The notes under the pieces are model-generated. The model ran no database searches and was not told where the DNA came from. It worked only from the letters and a program-made list of their open reading frames with translations. Both the position numbers and the translations under genes were made by a program. From Curtobacterium sp. S6 (GTDB taxonomy: Bacteria > Actinomycetota > Actinomycetes > Actinomycetales > Micrococcaceae), in assembly GCF_000710345.2 (NCBI RefSeq), contig NZ_KL537414.1, positions 268,965 through 332,964 of the forward strand: DNA of 64,000 bases. The letters run 5' to 3'. Positions 1 to 9,060 of this stretch are shown piece after piece. Position 1 is the stretch's first letter. Every line of letters starts with the position of its first letter.

Positions 1-1
1 C

Positions 2-1972
2 CCTCCCCGTGGAGGCGGTCGCGGTCGCGGCAACGCCCAGGGTGCTTTCGGGCGGGGCAACTCGCGCCGCAAGCAGCGCAAGTCGAAGCAGGCAAAGCGT
101 CATGAGTTGGAGCAGATGCAGGCACCGTCGGCAGGCGGCGTCGTTGTTCCCCGTGGCAATGGGGAAACCGTGGTGCGGATGCGCCGCGGTGCGTCGCTCA
201 TGGACTTCGCCGAGAAGATTAACGCCAACCCGGCCGCGCTGGTGACCATCCTCATCCACCTCGGTGAGATGGCTACCCAGACCCAGTCCCTCGACCAGGA
301 AACCTTCGAGTTGCTGGGCGAGGAGCTGGGCTACAAGGTCCAGATCGTCTCGCCGGAGGACGAGGAGCGCGAGCTCTTCGAGTCCTTCGACATCAACCTG
401 GACGCCGAGCGCGAAGCCGAGACCGAAGAGCAGCTGGAGGCTCGTCCCCCGGTAGTCACGGTCATGGGCCACGTCGACCACGGTAAGACCCGTTTGCTCG
501 ACGCGATCCGTCACACCAACGTGATCGAGGGCGAGGCCGGTGGCATCACCCAGCACATCGGTGCGTACCAGATCACGACCACCGTCGAGGATGAAGAGCG
601 CCTGCTCACGTTCATCGACACCCCCGGTCACGAGGCCTTCACGGCCATGCGTGCCCGCGGTGCCAAGGTCACGGATATCGCGGTTCTGGTCGTGGCGGCC
701 GATGACGGCGTCATGCCCCAGACGGTCGAGGCGCTCAACCACGCCCAGGCGGCCGGCGTGCCGATCGTGGTCGCGGTCAACAAGATCGATAAGGAAGGCG
801 CGAACGCGGACAAGGTCCGCGGTCAGCTGACCGAGTACGGTCTGGTCCCCGAGGAATACGGTGGCGACACCATGTTCGTCGACGTTTCGGCTCGCCAGAA
901 CCTCAATATCGATGAGCTTCTCGAGGCCGTCTGCCTGACCGCCGACGGTGCGCTTGAGCTCCTGGCCAATCCGGATAAGGAAGCCCGCGGCGTCGCGATC
1001 GAGGCCAACCTGGACAAGGGCCGCGGCGCGGTCTCGACCGTCTTGGTTCAGTCCGGTACCTTGCACGTCGGCGACTCGATCGTCGCGGGTGTGGCCCACG
1101 GCCGCGTTCGTGCGATGTTCGACGAAAACGGCCAGAACGTGGACGAGGCCGGTCCCTCGCGCCCCGTGCAGGTCCTTGGCCTGTCCACGGTTCCGCGCGC
1201 CGGCGATACGTTCCTGTCCACGCAGGAGGAGCGCACCGCCCGGCAGATCGCCGAGAAGCGTGAAGCCGCCGACCGCAACGCCCAGCTGGCCAAGCGCCGC
1301 AAGCGCGTCACGCTTGAGTCCTTCGACGAGGCCGTGGCCGAGGGCAAGATGGACACGCTCAACCTCATCATCAAGGGCGACGTTTCCGGTGCCGTCGAGG
1401 CGCTCGAGGATTCGCTGCTCAAGATCGAGGTCGGCGACGGCAACGAGGTGCAGCTGCGGGTCATCCACCGCGGCGTCGGCGCCATCACGCAGAACGACGT
1501 CAACCTGGCGACCGTGGACAACGCGATCATCATCGGCTTCAACGTTCGCCCCGCCGAACGCGTTGCCGATCTCGCCGATCGTGAAGGCGTGGAGATGAAG
1601 TTCTACAGCGTCATCTACCAGGCCATCGACGAGGTCGAGCAGGCCCTCAAGGGCATGCTCAAGCCTGAGTACGAAGAGGTCGAGCTCGGTTCGGCAGAGG
1701 TCCGCGAGGTCTTCCGCTCGTCCAAGTGGGGCAATATCGCCGGTTCGATCGTCCGCAGCGGTCTCATCCGTCGCAACGCGAAGGCGCGTCTGGTGCGCGA
1801 CGGCAACGTCGTCTCCGACTCGCTCACGATCGAGTCGCTGCGTCGCTTCAAGGACGACGCCACCGAGGTTCGCGAAGGTTACGAGTGCGGTATCGGGCTC
1901 GGATCCTTCAACGACGTCAAGGAAGGCGACATGATCGAGACCTGGGAGATGCGGGAAAAGCCCCGCGACTGA
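2..1972 (+). CDS. infB: translation initiation factor IF-2 (5' partial)
   Basis: IF-2 is the GTPase that brings initiator tRNA to the 30S subunit and promotes subunit joining. The window opens inside the gene: the frame is open from base 2, beginning in the Gly/Arg-rich linker ([20 protein letters not shown]) typical of actinobacterial IF-2, so about 656 residues of a longer protein are visible. The IF2 N2 region follows (residues near 55-110), then the G domain with GHVDHGKT at about 156-163, DTPGH at about 206-210 and NKID at about 260-263, and then the C-terminal beta-barrel domains. An internal ATG at 107 lies within this conserved frame and is not the start. The gene heads the infB-rbfA-truB group and is followed by a strong hairpin terminator. 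Identity is certain. Confidence 0.98.
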   Translation, partial: PPRGGGRGRGNAQGAFGRGNSRRKQRKSKQAKRHELEQMQAPSAGGVVVPRGNGETVVRMRRGASLMDFAEKINANPAALVTILIHLGEMATQTQSLDQETFELLGEELGYKVQIVSPEDEERELFESFDINLDAEREAETEEQLEARPPVVTVMGHVDHGKTRLLDAIRHTNVIEGEAGGITQHIGAYQITTTVEDEERLLTFIDTPGHEAFTAMRARGAKVTDIAVLVVAADDGVMPQTVEALNHAQAAGVPIVVAVNKIDKEGANADKVRGQLTEYGLVPEEYGGDTMFVDVSARQNLNIDELLEAVCLTADGALELLANPDKEARGVAIEANLDKGRGAVSTVLVQSGTLHVGDSIVAGVAHGRVRAMFDENGQNVDEAGPSRPVQVLGLSTVPRAGDTFLSTQEERTARQIAEKREAADRNAQLAKRRKRVTLESFDEAVAEGKMDTLNLIIKGDVSGAVEALEDSLLKIEVGDGNEVQLRVIHRGVGAITQNDVNLATVDNAIIIGFNVRPAERVADLADREGVEMKFYSVIYQAIDEVEQALKGMLKPEYEEVELGSAEVREVFRSSKWGNIAGSIVRSGLIRRNAKARLVRDGNVVSDSLTIESLRRFKDDATEVREGYECGIGLGSFNDVKEGDMIETWEMREKPRD

Positions 1973-1984
1973 CGCCGGGTCGCA

Positions 1985-2006
1985 CACGAGTCGTCGACGA
2001 CTCGTG
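1985..2006. repeat. 22-bp perfect palindrome after infB
   Basis: The bases read CACGAGTCGTC followed by their exact reverse complement, a 22-bp palindrome centred on GTCGAC with no loop. It lies 12 bases past the infB stop and 7 bases before the terminator hairpin. It could be a protein-binding site or part of a compound 3' end structure. No function is assigned. Confidence 0.5.
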
Positions 2007-2012
2007 AAGTAT

Positions 2013-2054
2013 CGGGCCGATGTCCAGGGGTACCCTGGACATCGGCCCGTTTTT
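2013..2054 (+). terminator. Rho-independent terminator of infB
   Basis: A 17-bp perfect stem (2013-2029 with 2033-2049) closes a 3-base loop and is followed directly by five T residues. This is the most canonical intrinsic terminator in the window and should separate infB from rbfA transcription. Confidence 0.92.
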
Positions 2055-2112
2055 ACGGACACCACCCATGACCATCGCGTCGAATGACGACGCGGCGACC
2101 TGAGGAGACAAC

Positions 2113-2688
2113 ATGGCTGACGCAGCCCGCGCGGCCCGCTTGGCGGACCGCATCAAGGTCATCGTGGCCCAGGCCCTCGAGCGGCGGGTCAAGGATCCGC
2201 GGCTCGGATTCGTCACCGTCACCGACGCGCGCGTGACCAATGATCTGCAGCACGCGACCGTCTATTACACGGTCTACGGCACCGAAGATGAGCAGGCGGG
2301 GACGCGAGCGGCGCTCGAGTCGGCCAAGGGCATTCTCCGCTCTGAGGTCGGCAAGAACATCACGGCACGCCTGACGCCGACCCTGACCTTCGTGCCGGAC
2401 GAGGTCCCGGTCAACGCGAGCCACCTGGAGGGCATCCTCCGGGAAGCACGCGCGCGGGATGCGGAACTGGCCGAGGCCGCCCGCGGCAAGAGCTACGCCG
2501 GGGACGCCGATCCGTACAAGAAGGACGACGAGCCGGAGACCGCCGCAACCCGCCACATCGACGAAGCGCGGCAGGACGTCGGCGGTCTGCGAGACGGTTA
2601 CGATCCGGTCGACGAAGATTTCGGCACCACCGGAGGGGACCCGGATTCCGGTTCCCAGGCGGCCCGATCAGAGGAAGCTCCCGAGTAG
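2113..2688 (+). CDS. rbfA: 30S ribosome-binding factor A
   Basis: RbfA binds the free 30S subunit and helps mature the 5' end of 16S rRNA. The 191-residue product begins with the family's ARLADRIKVIVAQALERRVKDPRL stretch (interrupted here for length: ARLADRIK...KDPRLGFVTVTD) and contains the KH-like fold through about residue 120. After that comes an acidic, low-complexity tail of about 70 residues that is longer than in most relatives, where RbfA is usually 120-150 residues. ATG at 2113 follows a GAGGAGA ribosome site. The gene lies between the infB terminator and truB, whose GTG begins directly after the rbfA stop, so the two are probably co-transcribed. Confidence 0.96.
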   Translation: MADAARAARLADRIKVIVAQALERRVKDPRLGFVTVTDARVTNDLQHATVYYTVYGTEDEQAGTRAALESAKGILRSEVGKNITARLTPTLTFVPDEVPVNASHLEGILREARARDAELAEAARGKSYAGDADPYKKDDEPETAATRHIDEARQDVGGLRDGYDPVDEDFGTTGGDPDSGSQAARSEEAPE

Positions 2689-3726
2689 GTGGCACGTCGG
2701 CGCAATGCACAGGACGGCCCGGCGGGCCTGATCGTCGTCGACAAGCCCCACGGGTGGACCAGCCACGACGTCGTGGCCAAGATGCGACGCATCACCGGGA
2801 CCCGCCGTGTGGGCCATGCCGGCACGCTGGACCCGATGGCCACCGGAGTGCTCATCCTGGGAATTAACCAGGCGACCAAGCTCCTGACCTGGGTCAGCGG
2901 CGAGGAGAAGACCTACGACGCCACGATTCGCCTGGGCCAATCGACCGTCACGGACGACGCCGAAGGCGAGGTGACCGCGACCGCCGCCGAGGACCGCGTG
3001 CGGGGCCTCGAGTGTTCCCGCGTCGAGGCGGCAGTGGCGCATCTGACGGGGGATATTCAACAGGTTCCCTCCGCGGTATCGGCGATTAAGGTCGACGGTG
3101 TGAGGTCCTATGCCCGGGTCCGCTCGGGGGAGGACGTCGAGCTCGCCGCCCGCCCCGTGACGGTTCACGCCTTTGACGTCCACGGGCTCCGGGAGGCGAC
3201 GACCGATGAGGCAGACGCGGTGCTCGACGTAGACGTGTCCGTGCGGTGTACCTCCGGAACGTACGTTCGCGCGCTGGCCCGCGACCTCGGGGAAGCCCTC
3301 TGCGTGGGTGCTCATCTGACGAGCCTGCGCAGGACGTCGATCGGCGAGGTCACGATCGGCGATGCGGCGACCCTGCCGGACCTGGAGGAGAGGCAACAAC
3401 ACGGCCGGGAGCTGCCCATGCTGCCGATGGCCGAGGCTGCCGACCGGCTCTTCCGCCGCCGCGATCTCACCGCCGAGGAGGCCTCGGCGCTTTCCCACGG
3501 ACGCTGGATCGAGCCCACACCCGGCTTGCCGCAAGCGGGAAGGCCCTCCGGGGCCAACGATGTCGTGCCGGCGAACCACCTGGCCGCGGCCTACGCCCCG
3601 GACGGAACGTTCGTGGCCTTGGCGCAGAATCAGGCGCGGCGCGGGCGTCCGGTCGCGGTGCCGCACCTGGTGTTCGCCTCGGGCCGATCCTTTGAGGCGA
3701 CCGACGAGAAAGGACCCAACCCGTGA
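2689..3726 (+). CDS. truB: tRNA pseudouridine(55) synthase TruB
   Basis: TruB converts U55 of the tRNA T-loop to pseudouridine. The 345-residue protein shows the KPHGWTSHDVV motif near residue 19 and the catalytic motif GHAGTLDPMATG, with Asp48 as the expected nucleophile. The actinobacterial C-terminal extension is present. The GTG start abuts the rbfA stop with no spacer, and the gene ends in a GTGA overlap with the next membrane-protein gene, which indicates translational coupling through this run. Confidence 0.97.
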   Translation: MARRRNAQDGPAGLIVVDKPHGWTSHDVVAKMRRITGTRRVGHAGTLDPMATGVLILGINQATKLLTWVSGEEKTYDATIRLGQSTVTDDAEGEVTATAAEDRVRGLECSRVEAAVAHLTGDIQQVPSAVSAIKVDGVRSYARVRSGEDVELAARPVTVHAFDVHGLREATTDEADAVLDVDVSVRCTSGTYVRALARDLGEALCVGAHLTSLRRTSIGEVTIGDAATLPDLEERQQHGRELPMLPMAEAADRLFRRRDLTAEEASALSHGRWIEPTPGLPQAGRPSGANDVVPANHLAAAYAPDGTFVALAQNQARRGRPVAVPHLVFASGRSFEATDEKGPNP

Positions 3727-4094
3727 TCGCCGGTTACGACCTCTGGTTCTGGATCGCCGCGGTTCTCGGCGCGGTGGCCGCCCTGACGTGCCTGATCCAA
3801 TTCTTCCGAGGCAAGGCCCCGGATGACCTGTCCCAAGGCTCCGTCCTGATCCTCGAGGCATTCCTGCTGGTTTACCTCGTCGGCTCGATCGTGATGCAGG
3901 TCGTCACCGACGGGCCCTCGGGAGACGCCTGGGAATACTACGGTTACCTCCTGACGGCCATGCTGATCCCCGCGGGAACTTTTATCTGGTCCCTGACCGA
4001 GCGGACGCGATGGTCCACCCTGATGTTGGCGGTGGCCGGGCCGATCATCGTCGTGATGGTTCAGCGGATGAATGTGCTCTGGTACTACTACTGA
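3723..4094 (+). CDS. small integral membrane protein, unknown function
   Basis: This 123-residue protein has about four hydrophobic segments (near residues 6-24, 40-60, 72-90 and 98-115) and no recognisable catalytic motif. Its GTG start overlaps the truB stop (GTGA), and it is the first of three consecutive membrane proteins between truB and ribF. Similar small membrane proteins occur next to truB in Micrococcales, but I cannot name a function. The C-terminus is unusually aromatic (WYYY). Confidence 0.8.
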   Translation: MIAGYDLWFWIAAVLGAVAALTCLIQFFRGKAPDDLSQGSVLILEAFLLVYLVGSIVMQVVTDGPSGDAWEYYGYLLTAMLIPAGTFIWSLTERTRWSTLMLAVAGPIIVVMVQRMNVLWYYY

Positions 4095-4143
4095 GCCCGG
4101 ACGCCGTCCCACCGCCCACCGAAGCATAGAAAGTTCGAAACCC

Positions 4144-4590
4144 TTGAAGAATGACGCCGAGACCAGGCCAACGCCCCAGCGCAGGGGCCCCTCCGCAAAG
4201 TCCCGCGGCCCCGGGATGATCCTCGTGGCCGTCTACGCCGTGTTCTCGCTCTCCGCGGGCGCACGCGCGCTTTACCAGATCCTGGTGAAGTTCCAGGAAG
4301 CCCCGGTCTCCTTTGCGTTGTCGGGCATCGCGGCGGCCATCTATATCTTCGCGACCGTCTCGCTCGCGCGTCGAGGAGTCGGCTCGTATTGGTCGGCGGT
4401 CTGGGCGATCGTCGTGGAATTCCTCGGCGTGATCGCCGTTGGCATTTTCTCCCTCGTGCGGCCCGACCTCTTCCCCCTGGCCTCGGTCTGGTCCCATTTC
4501 GGGGCCGGATACGGCTACGTCCCCCTGGTTCTGCCGATCGTCGGGCTGCTGTGGTTGTATCGGAATCGGCCCGCCACCGGCGCACGCTGA
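4144..4590 (+). CDS. small integral membrane protein, unknown function
   Basis: This is a predicted membrane protein of about 148 residues. After a charged N-terminus rich in Pro, Arg and Lys, four hydrophobic segments follow (for example GMILVAVYAVFSLSAGARAL and VPLVLPIVGLLWLY), with an AxALYQILVKFQEAPVSFALS loop between the first two. The start is uncertain. The TTG at 4144 (LKNDAETRP) is preceded by a weak GAAAG, while the in-frame ATG at 4072 would overlap the upstream gene by 23 bases and add an unlikely leader. It appears co-transcribed with its neighbours. No enzyme signature is visible. Confidence 0.75.
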   Translation: MKNDAETRPTPQRRGPSAKSRGPGMILVAVYAVFSLSAGARALYQILVKFQEAPVSFALSGIAAAIYIFATVSLARRGVGSYWSAVWAIVVEFLGVIAVGIFSLVRPDLFPLASVWSHFGAGYGYVPLVLPIVGLLWLYRNRPATGAR

Positions 4591-4659
4591 ACCCGGCCGT
4601 GCCGTCTCCGCTCTAGAGTGGTAAGCAACAGCAGTCACCGTATGAGAAGGGAAATCACG

Positions 4660-5379
4660 ATGACGACACCCCCAACGCCGGACAACGGCGGGACCCCCGG
4701 GCCCCGCTCGGATGGCCCGTGGGCCGGACGAGCCGCCGAATCCGCACCGTCGAATGCCCAGCCGACCGATCGGGTGGCCGGCCCCGGACGAGCCGAGCGT
4801 CCCCGGGCGGGGGAGCCCGCGGGCCACGCGGCCGGCGACGCCGCATCGGGCCGGTCCTCTCGCGGGACGACCACCAAGAATTCCCAGAAGTCATCACGCC
4901 CAGGCCAGGCCAAGCAGCAGGACTGGGGGCTCTTCCGGACGGTCGTCGCCCTGTACGGACTGGCCATCATCGCCTACGGCGTGTGGCAGATCGTCGCGGG
5001 AACCACGGCGCTTCCGGGCGAGACCGAACGCCCCAGCGCGACCGTGGCGGGCTCGTACGGAGCCATGGCCGCCGTGCTGTGCGGGGTCGGCGCCGCGTTT
5101 GTGGCGATCGCGATCAAGTTTAAGTGGGCGAATGTGCTCTGGTTCGTGTGCCTCATGATCTTCATGGGCGGCATCGGCCGGATCCTGGCGTGGGCGATTT
5201 TTGGCCTTCCGAACGCCCTCATGATCGTTCTCATGGTCCTGGATTTGGTGATCCCGCCGTGCCTGCTCGTGTGGCACGCGTGGGTCACCAAGGCAAATCG
5301 CATCCGGCGAGACATGACGCAGGGAGCGTCGCCTTCGGCCGAGGCCCAGCGCGGAAAGAAGCGCGCGCGGCGTTCGTAG
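4660..5379 (+). CDS. DUF4345-like membrane protein with disordered N-terminus
   Basis: The 239-residue product has about 85 N-terminal residues of Pro/Gly/Arg/Ser-rich low complexity, followed by four transmembrane segments. The motif GGIGRILAWAIFGLPNALM and the segment LDLVIPPCLLVWHAWV resemble DUF4345-type four-helix membrane proteins. ATG 4660 is chosen because it follows a clear GAAGGGA ribosome site at 4646-4652. An in-frame GTG at 4618 lacks one. The C-terminus ends in a strongly basic cluster (KKRARRS). Function is unknown. Confidence 0.8.
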   Translation: MTTPPTPDNGGTPGPRSDGPWAGRAAESAPSNAQPTDRVAGPGRAERPRAGEPAGHAAGDAASGRSSRGTTTKNSQKSSRPGQAKQQDWGLFRTVVALYGLAIIAYGVWQIVAGTTALPGETERPSATVAGSYGAMAAVLCGVGAAFVAIAIKFKWANVLWFVCLMIFMGGIGRILAWAIFGLPNALMIVLMVLDLVIPPCLLVWHAWVTKANRIRRDMTQGASPSAEAQRGKKRARRS

Positions 5380-5466
5380 GGGCACCGGCCGGAAACCACC
5401 GGTCGGCACAGACTAGAATGAGCCCGCGACCCGAGGACCGGGTCGGCTCATCATCCAAGGAGATTT

Positions 5467-6486
5467 GTGGACTGTTTCAGGAGTCTGGACCAGGTTCCGG
5501 AAGACTTCGGGGCCACGGCGGTGACCATCGGAAATTTCGACGGCGTCCACCGCGGCCATACGCGCGTCATTCAGACGGTGGTCGAGCAGGCCCGTGCCGC
5601 GGGCCTCAAGGCCGTGGCGATTTCTTTCGACCCCCATCCGGCGCTCGTGCACCGATCTGATGTTCCGCACTACCCGATCATGGGAATGCGCGACAGCCTG
5701 GATCTCCTCGACGAGCTGGGGCTCGACGCGCTCGTGCTACTTCCGTACTCGCTGGAGTTCGCTCACCAGACCCCCGAGGACTTCATTCGCCAGACCTTCG
5801 TCGAGGGCCTCGCCGCGAAAAAGGTCGTGATCGGGGCCGACGTGAGGTTCGGTCGGCACAACTCGGGCGATCTCGAGACCATGCAGGCGCTGGGGGAGGA
5901 ATACGGGTTCGACGTCGTGGTGGTCGAGGACCTGTCCACCGACAACGACCTCGGCGAGCTGACCGGCGACGCCCCGCATCGCCGATGCTCCTCCACCTGG
6001 ATCCGCGAGCTGTTGGCCGCCGGCGACGTCGAGACGGCCGCCAAGCTCTTGGGTCGCTTCCACCGGATGCGCGGCGAAGTGGTCCACGGCGCCGCGCGCG
6101 GGCGTGAGCTGGGATTTCCCACGGCCAACATGGCACCGGGCTCCGACGGGCTCATCCCGGCAGACGGCGTCTACGCCGGATGGCTCCACGACGAGGCCGG
6201 GTTGCGCTGGCCGGTCGCGATCTCCGTGGGCTCTAACCCCACCTTCGAAGGGGTATCGCGTCAGGTCGAGGCGCACGTGATGGGCCGTCCGCAGGAAGAG
6301 GTCGAAGACTTCAACCTCTACGGACAGAACGTGCTCCTCGAGTTCGTGGCGCATCTGCGGCCCATGGTCGCTTACGAAGGCATGGACGCCTTGATCCGGC
6401 AGATGGCCCAGGACGTCGACGACGCGTGGGCGGTTTTGGGTCAGAGCTCATCCTCGGGTCCGGTCCCCGGAGCACCCCGGAGCTAG
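5467..6486 (+). CDS. ribF: bifunctional riboflavin kinase / FAD synthetase
   Basis: RibF makes FMN from riboflavin and FAD from FMN. The 339-residue length fits the bifunctional family. The N-terminal nucleotidyltransferase domain carries TIGNFDGVHRGH (about residues 20-31) and SSTWIRELL (near 178), and the C-terminal kinase domain carries RGRELGFPTANM (near 214-225). GTG at 5467 follows AAGGAG with short spacing. No FMN riboswitch is seen upstream. The gene ends at a very long perfect hairpin. Confidence 0.97.
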   Translation: MDCFRSLDQVPEDFGATAVTIGNFDGVHRGHTRVIQTVVEQARAAGLKAVAISFDPHPALVHRSDVPHYPIMGMRDSLDLLDELGLDALVLLPYSLEFAHQTPEDFIRQTFVEGLAAKKVVIGADVRFGRHNSGDLETMQALGEEYGFDVVVVEDLSTDNDLGELTGDAPHRRCSSTWIRELLAAGDVETAAKLLGRFHRMRGEVVHGAARGRELGFPTANMAPGSDGLIPADGVYAGWLHDEAGLRWPVAISVGSNPTFEGVSRQVEAHVMGRPQEEVEDFNLYGQNVLLEFVAHLRPMVAYEGMDALIRQMAQDVDDAWAVLGQSSSSGPVPGAPRS

Positions 6487-6546
6487 CACGGATACGCGCA
6501 GGCCCCCTCGAGATCATCGTCTCGAGGGGGCCTGCGCGTATCCGTG
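6487..6546. terminator. 27-bp perfect hairpin between convergent genes
   Basis: Bases 6487-6513 are exactly complementary to 6520-6546 around a 6-base loop. The stem is 27 bp without a mismatch and lacks a T tract. It sits between the ribF stop and the stop of the oppositely oriented aldo/keto reductase, so a bidirectional terminator of the T-less type common in high-GC actinobacteria is the simplest reading. Confidence 0.8.
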
Positions 6547-6559
6547 GGCCGGCCGGGGA

Positions 6560-7387
6560 TCAGAATTCCTCGTGGGTGCGGGGATCAAAGCCCTTGAGCC
6601 CGATGCCCGTGTGCAACAGCGCAATGGTTTTCATCTGCTCGTCGCTGAGCTCCCAGTCGAACACGTTGAGGTTCTCTTCCATGCGGGCCGGCGTCGACGT
6701 CTTCGGAATCGGCACGATCTTGTTCTGGACCATCCACCGCAGAACGACTTGCGCCGGGGTCACACCGATCGTGTCGGCGATATCGCCCAGCTCGGGGGTC
6801 TCCTCGAGGTTCTGCATGCGGCCCAGGGGCGACCAGGCTTCCGTCACGATCTTCTTCTTCTCGTGGTAGGCCCGCCACTTTTCTTGTTGCTGCCGGACCT
6901 GCAGCTCGATCTGGTTGACCACCGGGATCTCGCTGGTTTCCTCCTCCAACCGGTCGATGTGTTCCGGGAGGAAATTCGAGGTGCCGATCGACCGGACGAG
7001 CCCTTCTTCCTTGAGGGCGATGAGCGCCTTCCAGGACTCGACATAGAGGTTGACCGAGGGATTCGGCCAGTGGATCAGGTACAGGTCCACGTAGTCCAGG
7101 CCCATCGTCCGCAGGGATTCCTTGGCGGCGGCGATGGTCGTGTCGTAGCCGTGGTCCTTCCCTGCGAGCTTGGTGGTCACGAAGATTTCCTCGCGGTCCA
7201 CCCCGGAGTTCAGGATGCCCCGGCCGACCCCGCGCTCGTTGCCGTACTGCGCCGCGGTGTCGATGAGGCGGTGCCCCCGGATGATCGCCTCGGCCACATT
7301 GGCCTCGGCCTCAGCATCGGACATCGGGTAGGTGCCGTAGCCGATCGCGGGAATATCGCGACCGTCACGCATGGTGTACGTCTTCAT
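6560..7387 (-). CDS. aldo/keto reductase
   Basis: This NADPH-dependent oxidoreductase of the 2,5-diketo-gluconate reductase type has about 275 residues. The AKR tetrad is visible: Asp43 (LIDTAAQYGNE), Tyr48, Lys73 (VTTKLAG) and His106 (YLIHWPNP). The cofactor loop IPIPKTSTPARMEENL-like segment lies near the C-terminus. ATG at 7387 is chosen because it follows AAGGAGACC. A longer in-frame extension upstream is Arg-rich and not family-like. Substrate cannot be predicted. It faces ribF and is followed upstream on the same strand by the mtnN-luxS pair, from which it is separated by 56 bases. Confidence 0.93.
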   Translation of the reverse strand: MKTYTMRDGRDIPAIGYGTYPMSDAEAEANVAEAIIRGHRLIDTAAQYGNERGVGRGILNSGVDREEIFVTTKLAGKDHGYDTTIAAAKESLRTMGLDYVDLYLIHWPNPSVNLYVESWKALIALKEEGLVRSIGTSNFLPEHIDRLEEETSEIPVVNQIELQVRQQQEKWRAYHEKKKIVTEAWSPLGRMQNLEETPELGDIADTIGVTPAQVVLRWMVQNKIVPIPKTSTPARMEENLNVFDWELSDEQMKTIALLHTGIGLKGFDPRTHEEF

Positions 7388-7443
7388 TATCGGTCTCCTT
7401 GAATGGTGTGGACGGTGAGTCGATCCAGCGGATTGCTCCGCGA

Positions 7444-8199
7444 TCAGTCGGTGGCTTCCGAGCTCAGGGCCATGGTCTTCAGCACGACGCGGGCGGATCG
7501 CTCCGCCACGACGTCGACGGCCATGTGAAAATCCTGGTCCGCTGCGGGGCCGCACAGGTCCGAGATGCCGCGCACCGAGAGAAACGGCACGTCGTGGGAG
7601 GAGCAGACCTGCGCGATGGCCGTGGTCTCCATGTCGGTGGACAGCGCCTCGGGAAACATTTGCCGGGCATCCTTGACGTTGGCGGCGGTGACGAAGGAAC
7701 CGCCGGCGAGCATCGGGCCGACCAGGTGGGTGCCCTCCTCGGCCGGGAGGCCCCGAGCCGCCGCCAGGAGAAGGGCATCCGAGGCGTAGTCCACGGGCAT
7801 TCCCGGAACCTGGCCTCGTTCGTAGCCGAAGGCCGTCGCGTCCGCGTCGGTGAAGGTGTAGGTGGTTCCCACCGCGACGTCGCCAACCTCGACGTCCGCG
7901 CGGAGCCCGCCGGCGCTACCCGCCGAGAAGACGGCCCGGGGCGCGCACGCGGCTATCGCGCTCGTCGCGGCGCTCGCGGCGTTGACCAGCCCGATCCCGG
8001 AGCGAACCAGGAGGATCGGCTGCCCGTCGTGGTCGAGCGCGGTAAACCGGGCCCGGCCGAAGTCCACCGGCTCGCCCAAGCGCGTGCATCGGTCCAGGAA
8101 AGGACGCGCTTCTTCGTCCATGGCGACCTGCACGACGACCCCGCCGTCGATCCTGCGCGAGACGTCCTCGGGAAAGTTCAGCGTGGCCGAGGCGCTCAC
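7444..8199 (-). CDS. mtnN: 5'-methylthioadenosine/S-adenosylhomocysteine nucleosidase
   Basis: The enzyme cleaves adenine from S-adenosylhomocysteine and methylthioadenosine, yielding S-ribosylhomocysteine for LuxS. The roughly 251-residue protein has the purine-phosphorylase fold features: acidic [10 protein letters not shown] near the N-terminus, [15 protein letters not shown], and the catalytic Asp in [11 protein letters not shown] at 8199 is preferred: it overlaps the luxS stop (GTGA) and has a GAGG upstream. ATG at 8217 would overlap luxS by 22 bases. The direct coupling to luxS makes a two-gene S-adenosylhomocysteine recycling unit. Confidence 0.93.
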   Translation of the reverse strand: MSASATLNFPEDVSRRIDGGVVVQVAMDEEARPFLDRCTRLGEPVDFGRARFTALDHDGQPILLVRSGIGLVNAASAATSAIAACAPRAVFSAGSAGGLRADVEVGDVAVGTTYTFTDADATAFGYERGQVPGMPVDYASDALLLAAARGLPAEEGTHLVGPMLAGGSFVTAANVKDARQMFPEALSTDMETTAIAQVCSSHDVPFLSVRGISDLCGPAADQDFHMAVDVVAERSARVVLKTMALSSEATD

Positions 8200-8654
8200 G
8201 CGTAGACCTCGGACCATTCGTCACGCCGGCGCAGGAACTCGCGGACGGCGTCCTGGGCGCCGGCGAGCGTGTGGTTGGTGCCCCAGCCGCACTGCGTCGC
8301 GTTGGCCGCCGGAACCTCCTCGGCCTCGGTGATGTCGCGGAAGGTCTCCTCCAGAACCGGCAGGAAAGCGTCGGGCTCCAGGCCCAGGGTCAGGGCGTAG
8401 AAGCCGGTCTGGCATCCCATGGGGGAGAAATCGATCAGCGCATCGGTGTGATTGCGCATGTGTTCGGCGGTCAGGTGCTCGATCGAGTGGACGACCGGCA
8501 TGTCCAGGTGGTCGGTGTTCGGCTGGGCGAAGCGCACGTCGTACTTGATGAGCGTGTCACCGCCGGGAAGCTCTTTGCGGTCGGCGATGCGCACATAGGG
8601 TGCGGCGACCTTGGTGTGGTCCAGATTGAAGGATTCGACATTCATCTTCTGCAT
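8196..8654 (-). CDS. luxS: S-ribosylhomocysteine lyase (autoinducer-2 synthase)
   Basis: LuxS converts S-ribosylhomocysteine to homocysteine and 4,5-dihydroxy-2,3-pentanedione, the precursor of autoinducer-2. The 152-residue product has the metal-binding HSIEH motif (His56, His60), the third ligand Cys122 in TQCGWGTNH, and the catalytic Cys81 in [10 protein letters not shown], all intact. The start may be ATG 8654 or ATG 8645 ([13 protein letters not shown]), and neither has a strong ribosome site. It overlaps mtnN by four bases, so both steps from S-adenosylhomocysteine to homocysteine are encoded together. Confidence 0.97.
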   Translation of the reverse strand: MQKMNVESFNLDHTKVAAPYVRIADRKELPGGDTLIKYDVRFAQPNTDHLDMPVVHSIEHLTAEHMRNHTDALIDFSPMGCQTGFYALTLGLEPDAFLPVLEETFRDITEAEEVPAANATQCGWGTNHTLAGAQDAVREFLRRRDEWSEVYA

Positions 8655-8718
8655 GAACCAATTGTCGCGCAGAAGTGCGCAGGGGGACAGACCGACGGGG
8701 CACGATCCGTAACGTGGC

Positions 8719-9021
8719 TCAGGAATCGACGTCCACGGCGTCGTGCGGCAGGGGCGCCTCCTGGGGCCAGATGGCGTCGAGGACCTCCTCGCGGGGGATC
8801 TGCAAGATCGCGACGATGCGCATCAGAGAGCGCAACTTTGGATTCGAGGGGCTCCGGCTCGCGCGGTCGCTGTAGCCGTATTCCATCTGTTGATAGTGCT
8901 GGCGCGAGATGCCGGCCTCCAAGGCGACCTTTTCCTGAGAGATGCCGAGATCGGCGCGGTAGGTCTGCAAGAGACTCCCCAGCCGCTGAGCGGTGTCGCG
9001 GTCGAGGGAGTCGGAAGTCAT
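8719..9021 (-). CDS. XRE-family HTH regulator
   Basis: This 100-residue DNA-binding protein has a helix-turn-helix of the Cro/C1 type: [20 protein letters not shown] followed by [17 protein letters not shown] (about residues 12-50). ATG 9021 is chosen because the upstream in-frame residues are Arg-rich and cross the divergent promoter. It is transcribed away from an adenine-methyltransferase gene, with 107 bases between them that hold inverted repeats. This is the arrangement of a controller protein beside a DNA methyltransferase. Its regulatory target is inferred from position only. Confidence 0.87.
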   Translation of the reverse strand: MTSDSLDRDTAQRLGSLLQTYRADLGISQEKVALEAGISRQHYQQMEYGYSDRASRSPSNPKLRSLMRIVAILQIPREEVLDAIWPQEAPLPHDAVDVDS

Positions 9022-9060
9022 TGCACCAGAATCGGTTCGCCTGCGGGTCAGGTCTACCAA

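Noticed and set aside
5380-5466. FMN riboswitch before ribF
   Set aside because: The spacer is only 87 bases and lacks the RFN-element conserved blocks.
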